Shown piece by piece: positions 51,108 to 58,485 of a stretch of 64,000 bases of DNA. The notes beneath the pieces were generated by a model that had not been told where the DNA came from, did not search any database, and saw nothing but the letters and a program-made list of their open reading frames with translations. The stretch's first letter is position 1, and the number at the start of each line of letters is the position of its first letter. The translations under genes and the position numbers were made by a program. Source of the DNA: Pseudomonas sp. LBUM920 (GTDB lineage Bacteria; Pseudomonadota; Gammaproteobacteria; Pseudomonadales; Pseudomonadaceae); assembly GCF_003852315.1 (NCBI RefSeq), contig NZ_CP027762.1, forward strand, positions 4,755,501 to 4,819,500, read 5' to 3'.

Positions 51108-51995
51108 GTGAGACCTGTCGACACCCTGTATTTGCTGGGACTGGCTGCCATCTGGGGCGCGAGTTTCCTGTTCATGCGCATCATCGCGCCGGAAATCGGC
51201 ACCGTGCCGACCGCATTTTTTCGCGTGTCGATTGCCGCCGCCGGCTTGCTGATGATACTCACAGCGATGCGCGTCAACTGGGACTTCCAGGGCAAGTTCA
51301 AGACCGTGCTGCTGCTGGGCGTGATCAACTCCGGCATCCCCGCGACCATGTACTCGGTGGCCGCGCAGGTGCTGCCGGCCGGCTACTCGGCGATCTTCAA
51401 CGCCACCACGCCACTGATGGGCGTGTTGATTGGCGGGTTGTTCTTCAGTGAACGCCTGACGCCGTCGAAAATCGCCGGCGTCAGCCTGGGCCTGCTCGGC
51501 GTGGCCGTGCTGACGCGCGCCGGGCCGGTGGCGTTTGACCTGGAATTATTGATGGGGGCGCTGGCCTGCCTGTTAGCCACCACCTGCTACGGCTTCGCCG
51601 GGTTCCTCGCACGGCGTTGGCTGGACCAACGCGGCGGCCTGGACAGCCGACTCGCCGCGCTGGGCAGCATGCTCGGCGCCACCCTGTTTTTGCTGCCGTT
51701 TTTTGCCTACAGCGCGATCAGCCATCCACCTGCGAGCTGGGGTGGCTGGCAGGTTTGGTCATCACTGCTAGGTCTGGGCCTTGTGTGCACGGCGTTTGCC
51801 TACATTCTGTACTTCCGCCTGCTGTCCTCCATCGGGCCGGTGAAGTCGATGACCGTGACCTTCATGATTCCGCCGTTTGGGGTGTTGTGGGGCGCGTTGT
51901 TGCTGGATGAGCCGCTGTCGATGGCGCATGTGTATGGCGGGGTGTTGATTGGGGGGGCGTTGTGGTTGGTGTTGCGGGTGGGGAGCGCTAAGTAA
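51108..51995 (+). CDS. DMT-family (EamA) transporter
   Basis: A 295-residue inner-membrane protein with ten hydrophobic segments in two EamA repeats. It begins RPVDTLYLLGLAAIWGASFLFM, a typical DMT opening. The start is GTG at 51108 with GAGG and AGGAG upstream. The substrate is unknown; relatives export metabolites. It lies 64 bases after the chemoreceptor gene on the same strand and is the last chromosomal-backbone gene before the O-antigen-type locus. Confidence 0.85.
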   Translation: MRPVDTLYLLGLAAIWGASFLFMRIIAPEIGTVPTAFFRVSIAAAGLLMILTAMRVNWDFQGKFKTVLLLGVINSGIPATMYSVAAQVLPAGYSAIFNATTPLMGVLIGGLFFSERLTPSKIAGVSLGLLGVAVLTRAGPVAFDLELLMGALACLLATTCYGFAGFLARRWLDQRGGLDSRLAALGSMLGATLFLLPFFAYSAISHPPASWGGWQVWSSLLGLGLVCTAFAYILYFRLLSSIGPVKSMTVTFMIPPFGVLWGALLLDEPLSMAHVYGGVLIGGALWLVLRVGSAK

Positions 51996-53146
51996 CTCAT
52001 GGGATCACTGCAAGCTTCGAAGGCAATGCGCCCTTAAGGATATGAAAAGATATGCGTGGTAAAGGATTCCACTTAAAGGCGGTCGCGTATGGGACACTCA
52101 AAAGAACTTAAAATTAAGTGAGTGGTAATTCCTTTCTGATACCCGCCATTGATGGCATGCGAACATGCACGCGAATACTTTCTACTGCGCAACGCCTACT
52201 TTGCCACTGGCTGATTATAACAAGCGTGCGCCATTCGTGTGAACACTTGCGCCGCGAGAGTGCATACTCATCTGCATTTAATGAGACGCTCAATCCAGCG
52301 GATGCAGGAAAACCATCAATCGCATAAGTTTGGCCAGCATATAGCAATTCAAAACAGGGAATGAAACTTCAAGCGCAAGCGCCGGACATACCATTCAAAC
52401 AAAAGTGCCTTTGCTCACCCTTGTTCATTATAGCCCTAGACAGTAGCTTTTATTACTGAAAGCAAATTACTTAGTACCCATCAACTGCTAAGCACTCGGA
52501 AACCGGGATCACTCTAGTGCTTTTTCCTTAATTTGATTTGCAACTGGCATCATGATCTTTACAGTTATTATCGCACGCTTCAACAGTTAACACAGCTCAC
52601 ACATCGACCCACATGATTATAAACACCTATCCCACTACCTACTATTACCACAGCCCTAACAGCAATAGATCGGGCTATGGCTTAGAATCGATAACCGCTA
52701 GCTTGTATTTTATACACACGACCATTCTCGCCATCACATCTAAGCGTGTCTTCGCCATTCAACACCAGCCTCTTGTAGGATCCATCGCCTTAATCTTTCG
52801 CTAGACGGAGCTAGTATCCAACAGCCAATAACCGGCGTAGGCATGGCGTGCCAACTGGCTACATCTGCTCAGCAGCTAACTACCACTTTGCTCAAAGTGT
52901 CGTGGGGCGATTTGGGATGGGATTCGATCTCGGCAAAGTGTTTGCGCGGCGATGCTCGTCGTATCCGAAATATTCGTTGCGGGCTTCATATGCCGTGAAT
53001 ATACGAGAGCAGTTGCGCCTGCCGACGAATGCCGATTTTGGCAACCAAGTTTTATGTGCTTCCGCTGCGCAGTGGCCGCGAGAGTAGTTGAGACTCATCA
53101 CGACGGGTAGCGCCCCGAATTGGTTCGCTACCAGGACCAATCAATA
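51996..53146. other. Gene-poor, AT-richer region between the DMT gene and gtrA
   Basis: About 1.15 kb with visibly lower GC than the flanking backbone. No open frame has a ribosome site or recognisable protein. The part from about 52840 to 53100 is GC-richer and open on both strands for about 80 codons, but neither reading resembles a family I know; it may be a decayed gene or a dispersed element. No tRNA, integrase or direct repeats were found. It separates the converging backbone genes and the O-antigen-type locus. Confidence 0.6.
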
Positions 53147-53554
53147 CTAATCAGCTCGCTTTAGAAACAACAATTTAGACAGTATAAAAGTCATAGGCAC
53201 CGTAATGGCTATAGCGACTAATGGAGCGAGACGATCATCAAAGCCGAGTTGCTCTACCCAGACCCAAAGAATCAACAGACTTACAACATATTGCGCCAAG
53301 TAAATCAGCGGAAACAACAGAATAGATTTGATACCGTTATGACTTTTGAAAACAAAAAATCGATTTAGAATATACGCAAGTAAAATACCGCTAATGTACG
53401 CTATCGTATAACTTATTTTGTAAGGCACCACGTTCAAAAGAAGCAAATAAACTCCATATGTCAGGGCGGTATTGAAACCACCCGACACGAGGAATCTAGC
53501 AAAATCTTTTTTAAAGATTTTATCTAAAGCCCGTTGAGCTACAGGACTTATCAC
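53147..53554 (-). CDS. gtrA: GtrA-family flippase-like membrane protein
   Basis: A 135-residue protein with four transmembrane segments, fitting GtrA. It begins ARFLVSGGFNTALTYGVYLLL after a short cytosolic leader, and has AYILNRFFVFKS, the conserved N-R-x-(W/F)-x-F motif. GtrA-type proteins are thought to flip undecaprenyl-phosphate-linked sugars across the inner membrane for side-chain addition to O-antigen. Its ATG overlaps the stop of the preceding gene by four bases. GC is low. It is the last gene of the visible locus. Confidence 0.9.
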   Translation of the reverse strand: MISPVAQRALDKIFKKDFARFLVSGGFNTALTYGVYLLLLNVVPYKISYTIAYISGILLAYILNRFFVFKSHNGIKSILLFPLIYLAQYVVSLLILWVWVEQLGFDDRLAPLVAIAITVPMTFILSKLLFLKRAD

Positions 53555-54501
53555 GAATTAGCAACCAAGGATTTAAACTCGTCGTAGTTACGAATATAAT
53601 CGGCTGAATCATAGTAGTGCGAGGCAAATACCATCAACACCGCGTCGTGGGAGTAGCGATATTGAATACCCCACGTCATCGGAGGCAAGTAAATACCCTT
53701 GTTTGGTTTATTCAACACAAACTCCTCTCGGTTTTTTCCATCATCCGCGACCACATGAACCGAGCCTTTCACAGCAACCAAGAATTGGTGACAGATGCGA
53801 TGAGCGTGTTCACCACGGGTTTCCGCAGTAGGCACATCGTAAACCAGAAAGTAACGCTCTGATTTAAACGGGACGGTGCGCTCAAATTCACCGGCAGATA
53901 AACTGCCGCGAATGTCTGCGACTTCAGTCATCGTATGCAACGTAACACCGCGAATGGACGTTTCGACTACGCTTGGCGAAGCCGCTGCCTTGTCGGCAGC
54001 GTCCTGCTTGGCGCTGACAGGCTTTGCGTCAACGTACCCAATAATCTTCGCAGGGTTCCCTACAACTATGGCATTCGGTGGAATAGAGCGTGTCACGACC
54101 GCACCGGCACCGACCATTGCATTAATGCCAACTGTCAGACCAGGCAGAATAGTGCAATTAGCACCAAGCGATGCACCCTTACGAATAATAGTGCGTGCAA
54201 ACGCTTGCGGGTAAACCTTGCTACGTGGAAAAAGGTCATTGGTAAACGTCACATTGGGCCCAATGAATACGTCATCTTCGATAGTGATGCCATCCCATAC
54301 TTGAACACCACATTTGAGCGTGACACGGTCACCAATAATTACATCATTTTCGATGAATACGTTGTCGCAAACGTTGCATTCTCCGCCCAGCTTGGCACCA
54401 GGCAAGACGTGCGCGAAAGCCCATATACGGGTGTCTTTGCCAATATTTTCGGATTCACACAGCGCATGACTGTGGACGAAATAGTTCTTAGCGCTGCTCA
54501 T
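53551..54501 (-). CDS. Fused sugar N-acetyltransferase / dTDP-4-oxo-sugar 3,4-ketoisomerase (WxcM-like)
   Basis: A 316-residue fusion. Residues about 8-165 are a left-handed beta-helix acyltransferase with hexapeptide repeats (GVQVWDGITIEDDVFIGPNV, FTNDLFPRSK, GASLGANCTILPG), like FdtC/QdtC. Residues about 185-312 are a cupin with ADIRGSLSAGEF, TRGEHAHRICHQFLVAVKG and LPPMTWGIQYRYS, like FdtA/QdtA, which convert dTDP-4-oxo-6-deoxyglucose to the 3-oxo form. Fused versions are known as WxcM. With the DegT aminotransferase this gives a full route to dTDP-3-acetamido-3,6-dideoxyhexose. The start has GGAG upstream and overlaps the GT2 gene by 14 bases. Confidence 0.88.
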   Translation of the reverse strand: MSSAKNYFVHSHALCESENIGKDTRIWAFAHVLPGAKLGGECNVCDNVFIENDVIIGDRVTLKCGVQVWDGITIEDDVFIGPNVTFTNDLFPRSKVYPQAFARTIIRKGASLGANCTILPGLTVGINAMVGAGAVVTRSIPPNAIVVGNPAKIIGYVDAKPVSAKQDAADKAAASPSVVETSIRGVTLHTMTEVADIRGSLSAGEFERTVPFKSERYFLVYDVPTAETRGEHAHRICHQFLVAVKGSVHVVADDGKNREEFVLNKPNKGIYLPPMTWGIQYRYSHDAVLMVFASHYYDSADYIRNYDEFKSLVANS

Positions 54502-55432
54502 TGTGATCTCCAAAATCTTCTACTCGCATTGGTATAGCTAATGGCCGATTTTTCGTATTTTCGTAGGTTCGCCATGCGTATGAGCCCACTATCCCCAACC
54601 CCAAGAGATTCAAACATCCCAGGAAAGTCAGGGTGAGCATAATCATCGCGTAACCGGGCACTTCGATCATGCCATTCAGCTTTGCCAACAACGTAAAAAC
54701 GCCAAATATAGCTGCCAGCACAGATCCGAACGCGCCTACTCTGGTCAGCAACCGGATGGGCAAGTCGGTGAACGAGAACACGCTATCCATCAAGTAATTG
54801 ACTTTCTTACGCAAAGTCCACGCGGACTTTCCGTGGATCCTCTCCTGACGCGAATACGTAACAACTTCTCGTCGGTAGCCCAACCAAAAAATCTGTGCAA
54901 TCAAAGAGCTGTGCCGCTCCTCCAGAGTCAGCAGTGTGTCTCTGAAAGCCTTATTACAGGCAAACATATCGACACCGCCTGGCGGTATCTCTGGGATGAC
55001 ATAACGGCGATACAGCCCCCAAAAAATCCTCGATGCGGTACGGCTCGCCCAAGGATCCTGACGCCCTTCTCGCACACCGACAACCACATCAATGTCCTGG
55101 CGCAGTAGCACACGGTTCATTTCGAGCACCAATTCGGGGGGCTCTTGCAAGTCCGCAGCCATCACCGCAAATCGATCACCACTCCCGTTTTCCAACCCTG
55201 TACGGATTGCCATGAACGATCCAAAGTTTCTGGACAGCAGTACGAGTTTCGACTGGAAAGGCTGCGAAGGCAGTTTATCTCGAAGTATTTCGTAGCAGCG
55301 ATCCGGACTACCGTCAACAACGAACACAACTTCTAGGTCGTTCTGAAGTTGTGTATTCAACCCGATAATGGCTTGCAGCAGATCCGGAAGATTGCTTTCG
55401 TTGCGATAAACGGGGATGACCAACGTCAGCAA
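54488..55432 (-). CDS. GtrB/DPM-like polyprenyl-phosphate glycosyltransferase (GT2)
   Basis: A 314-residue membrane-anchored GT2 enzyme. The catalytic domain covers about 1-230, with LTLVIPVYRNESNLPDLL, VFVVDGSPD, SRNFGSFMAIRTGLE and the DxD-type region AADLQEPPEL. Two C-terminal transmembrane segments (about 235-257 and 268-292) match GtrB, which loads a sugar on undecaprenyl phosphate at the cytosolic face. The N-terminus sits two bases after the DegT stop; its 3' end overlaps the next gene. The sugar is inferred from the neighbours to be a 3-acetamido-3,6-dideoxyhexose, not glucose. Confidence 0.87.
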   Translation of the reverse strand: MLTLVIPVYRNESNLPDLLQAIIGLNTQLQNDLEVVFVVDGSPDRCYEILRDKLPSQPFQSKLVLLSRNFGSFMAIRTGLENGSGDRFAVMAADLQEPPELVLEMNRVLLRQDIDVVVGVREGRQDPWASRTASRIFWGLYRRYVIPEIPPGGVDMFACNKAFRDTLLTLEERHSSLIAQIFWLGYRREVVTYSRQERIHGKSAWTLRKKVNYLMDSVFSFTDLPIRLLTRVGAFGSVLAAIFGVFTLLAKLNGMIEVPGYAMIMLTLTFLGCLNLLGLGIVGSYAWRTYENTKNRPLAIPMRVEDFGDHNEQR

Positions 55433-55434
55433 AA

Positions 55435-56541
55435 TTATTGCTCCTTTGAAAAGTAAGCAGTGACTGCCTCAATGACGCGATCAACTTCTTTGTCTGTCAG
55501 GCCGGGGAAGCAAGGTAGCGAAATTACAGTCTCACAAGCGCGTTCCGTGACGTCCAGGGAACCCAGTTGATCGACTGCGTATGCAGGCTGTTTATGGTCT
55601 GCAATTGGATAATGGATATCTGTGCTGACCGATTTCTCTTTGAGCGATGCGGCAAACTCGGCTCTTGCTTTCACACGTACGACGTAAAGGTGAGCGACGT
55701 AATCTTCGTCAGTGGAATACGGCAATTGCATGTCGAGTGTGGCGAACGCCTCACTGTAACGCTCGGCAATGGAGCGACGAGCTTCGTTCCATGCGTCCAA
55801 GTGTGGAAGCTTGACACGTAGAATCGCGGCCTGCATTTCATCCAGTCGACTATTACGCCCACCCGGAATCGACACTTGGTACTTTTGTGTCCAACCATAC
55901 TGCCGCAACTGACGGATACGCTTGGCGAGCTCGTCGTCATTGGTGACAACCGCACCACCATCTCCTAATGCGCCTAGGTTTTTGGTAGGGTAAAAGCTGA
56001 AACATGCAATGGTGCCGAAACTGCCCGCCTGCTTACCATTACGGCGAGCACCATGTGATTGGGCGCAATCTTCTAATACAGGTACACCGGCAGCGGAGGC
56101 AATACGAACAATCTCTTCGATGTTCGCAAGCTGACCATACAGGTGAGTCACAATGACAGCTGACGGCTTGCTCTCAATGACTGCCGCAAGCGCCTTGGGA
56201 CAGATCGTGAGGGTGTCTGAATCGACATCAACGTAAAGTGGCTCTGCACCCACCGCGTGGATAGCTGTGCTGCCATAAAAACCGGCATTGGCTACAGCGA
56301 CTACTTGGTCACCACTCTCAACACCTAGCCCCTTAAGCGCAAGCTCCAGCGCATCAGACCCGTTAGCAACGCTGACGCAGTGGTTGACACCTACATAGCT
56401 TGCGAACTCTTCTTCAAACAACTTTACTTCGTTTCCAAGCACGTACCAATGACTATCCAGTACACCACTAATGGCAGTGATAAAGTCTAGCCGAGCATTT
56501 ACAACCGCAGCAGAAAAAAGTGGTATTTGACTAAAGGACAT
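55435..56541 (-). CDS. DegT/DnrJ/EryC1/StrS aminotransferase (FdtB/QdtB-like)
   Basis: A 368-residue PLP-dependent sugar aminotransferase. The PLP lysine is Lys187 in SFYPTKNLGALGDGG, preceded by VLEDCAQSHGA (Asp158 for the pyridine nitrogen). The N-terminus (IPLFSAAVVNARLD) and VANGSDALELALKGLG are as in FdtB/QdtB, which transfer an amino group from glutamate to the C3 ketone of dTDP-3-oxo-6-deoxyhexose. The adjacent fused WxcM-type enzyme supplies the substrate and acetylates the product. An alternative C4 aminotransferase is less likely because of this partner. Confidence 0.88.
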   Translation of the reverse strand: MSFSQIPLFSAAVVNARLDFITAISGVLDSHWYVLGNEVKLFEEEFASYVGVNHCVSVANGSDALELALKGLGVESGDQVVAVANAGFYGSTAIHAVGAEPLYVDVDSDTLTICPKALAAVIESKPSAVIVTHLYGQLANIEEIVRIASAAGVPVLEDCAQSHGARRNGKQAGSFGTIACFSFYPTKNLGALGDGGAVVTNDDELAKRIRQLRQYGWTQKYQVSIPGGRNSRLDEMQAAILRVKLPHLDAWNEARRSIAERYSEAFATLDMQLPYSTDEDYVAHLYVVRVKARAEFAASLKEKSVSTDIHYPIADHKQPAYAVDQLGSLDVTERACETVISLPCFPGLTDKEVDRVIEAVTAYFSKEQ

Positions 56542-56561
56542 ACTATATACCTTGCTTTAAA

Positions 56562-58484
56562 TTATTTACTCTTAAAATACGAACGGCAACGGACTTCAAG
56601 ATCTTTGATACTTATTTTTTGATTAGCCGTGACTGGGTCAAATCTGAGCTCAGATTCGAAGCCCTCAGCATTGCTAATAGTAAGGTTCAAGATCTGCGGC
56701 TCTTTGGAAGGAGATACAGAAATTGTAGTCGACCGATCTTCGCTGTAGCCAAGGTGCCCCGGTGTCATATAAAACAACTGCGCGATGCTCGCCTCTTCAA
56801 CCGTCATGGCAGCCACCAAATCAATCGTTCCGCAATGCGCCAGGTCGGATGTAGGCGAAAGAGCCAGGATCAGCCCTGGATCGTTATCCGTCTTGAGATC
56901 CAATGTATTTGCCGAGCCTTGTTCACGCGTCGCATTATTGATCTTCACGACGTCTAAGTGTTCTGATAACCGATAAAGCGGAGCAGGATTATTAGTGCCG
57001 AGTGCGATAGGCAGAACCGGAAGAATTCTGGCAAAAGAAGCATTCGCCGCTCGTCCATTCTTGATACCTTCAGCTATGTCACCAAGGTCAATATTCGAGC
57101 ACGTCACTGCACCCGGCTCTTGAATCCTTGCTACGACACATGCAACACCTTCAGAGCGATGTTTCATGGTTGTTTCAAAAAAAGTAGCGTTGCCCATAAT
57201 AGTTGTAACCATTATAGCGACCGACCATAGCGCAACTGCCATCAGTGTTATAAGCATCGCCACAGATTTCGACGGCTTGCGGTTTTGTAGAGCTTTCAGG
57301 CACAACAATATCAGCCACGGCCAAAGCAGTGTCACCCAAAAAAAGTGAAACCTGTAGAAGCCGTAGATAAAAATATCACGTGCGCTAGTTACGTTATCGG
57401 GGCGTAGATTAGTACGTCCCGCAGAGATAAGCAGCAGGTATACGAAAATCACCCCAGAAAGGGCCAAAAATATAATGATGGCTTTTTTAGTAGAATCGCT
57501 TGCATTAGCGCTGAGCTTAAAAAGACCAACAACAACTAGTATAACTATCATCATCACAGCTAATGCTGTGATCACTAGAGAGAACGTCGGGTGAGACATC
57601 GGCAGCATCAACGATCGGCCAATTTTTCCCAACATGAAATACCAAAAATCGGATTCCCAAGGGTATGCCATCGGCGCATCCGCCCGGTGCGTACCATGCT
57701 GAACACCTACAATGACCCATAACTGGGCCATCGTTGAGGCCAGTGCGGGCAGTGAAATCGCTAGCCCGGTACTCACAAGATTTTTGCTGTACGGTGACTT
57801 GTACATCAGCCCAACAAAGACAAATATAAAACAAAGTGCCAACGCGGAAAACGCACCGCTTATATAAGTCAACCCCGACACCAAGGTGAGAAAGATTACA
57901 GCAGCGCAGGTAAGTCTTGAGTTAGGTTTGTCTCGCAATGTAAGTGAGAGTATTCCTAAAAGACAAAGCAGCGGCACGGCTTGGTGGTAAGCAAGATTCT
58001 GCCACCCCCAATAAGTATCGGGCTGTAACATCAACAATGTAAATGAGAACGCAACTGCCAGATAGCTTTTATTCGTGATGCAACTGCTCAAAAGCTTCCA
58101 CTGCAATATCAGCAGTCCGCCGAGAAGCGCAACCATGCTGATAAATTGGTAAGCAACTGTATTACCATCTAGAAAAAGAAAAGCAAGCGAGTCTAGCAGT
58201 AAGCCAACAGTATATAAGGTGTCATTGTGCGGCGTCATCAAATAACGTAAATCAAGCCTGCCCATATCATTTGCATTGTATTGACGCCAATCATCATAAA
58301 CAGGTATATCAACGCCGTACCTTAGCCACGACCATGCACTTATTACAAGACTGATCACCGGAAGCGCAATGAGCAGCAGGCGAAATAAGTCCTTCAGAGT
58401 AGGGGAGAAATGAGCCTTAGGGAGCGCTATTCCTTCGCCACGTGTTTCCTCTGAGCCGTTCTCAACCTCATTCGTCGAATTCAT
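56562..58484 (-). CDS. Large polytopic membrane protein, GT-C-type glycosyltransferase candidate
   Basis: A 640-residue protein with about 11-13 transmembrane segments in residues 35-465 and a soluble C-terminal part of about 175 residues. A first loop contains VDIPVYDDWRQY and then MTPHNDTLYT; acidic residues in this position are typical of periplasm-facing GT-C enzymes that use polyprenyl-phosphate sugars. The C-terminus (SELRFDPVTANQKISIKDLEV) resembles a beta-domain motif in the neighbouring 1615-residue protein. The ATG at 58484 follows the previous stop by one base. I infer a GtrC-like role in adding the side-chain sugar; no exact family is recognised. GC is low. Confidence 0.65.
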   Translation of the reverse strand: MNSTNEVENGSEETRGEGIALPKAHFSPTLKDLFRLLLIALPVISLVISAWSWLRYGVDIPVYDDWRQYNANDMGRLDLRYLMTPHNDTLYTVGLLLDSLAFLFLDGNTVAYQFISMVALLGGLLILQWKLLSSCITNKSYLAVAFSFTLLMLQPDTYWGWQNLAYHQAVPLLCLLGILSLTLRDKPNSRLTCAAVIFLTLVSGLTYISGAFSALALCFIFVFVGLMYKSPYSKNLVSTGLAISLPALASTMAQLWVIVGVQHGTHRADAPMAYPWESDFWYFMLGKIGRSLMLPMSHPTFSLVITALAVMMIVILVVVGLFKLSANASDSTKKAIIIFLALSGVIFVYLLLISAGRTNLRPDNVTSARDIFIYGFYRFHFFWVTLLWPWLILLCLKALQNRKPSKSVAMLITLMAVALWSVAIMVTTIMGNATFFETTMKHRSEGVACVVARIQEPGAVTCSNIDLGDIAEGIKNGRAANASFARILPVLPIALGTNNPAPLYRLSEHLDVVKINNATREQGSANTLDLKTDNDPGLILALSPTSDLAHCGTIDLVAAMTVEEASIAQLFYMTPGHLGYSEDRSTTISVSPSKEPQILNLTISNAEGFESELRFDPVTANQKISIKDLEVRCRSYFKSK

Positions 58485-58485
58485 C

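Noticed and set aside
52892..53140. 82-codon minus-strand ORF
   Set aside because: No ribosome site, no recognisable family, and an opposite-strand frame of similar length; kept only as an unexplained region.
53147..58484. Prophage-borne gtr cluster
   Set aside because: No integrase, attachment repeat or tRNA is seen, and the genes are interlocked with sugar-synthesis genes of the O-antigen-type locus.
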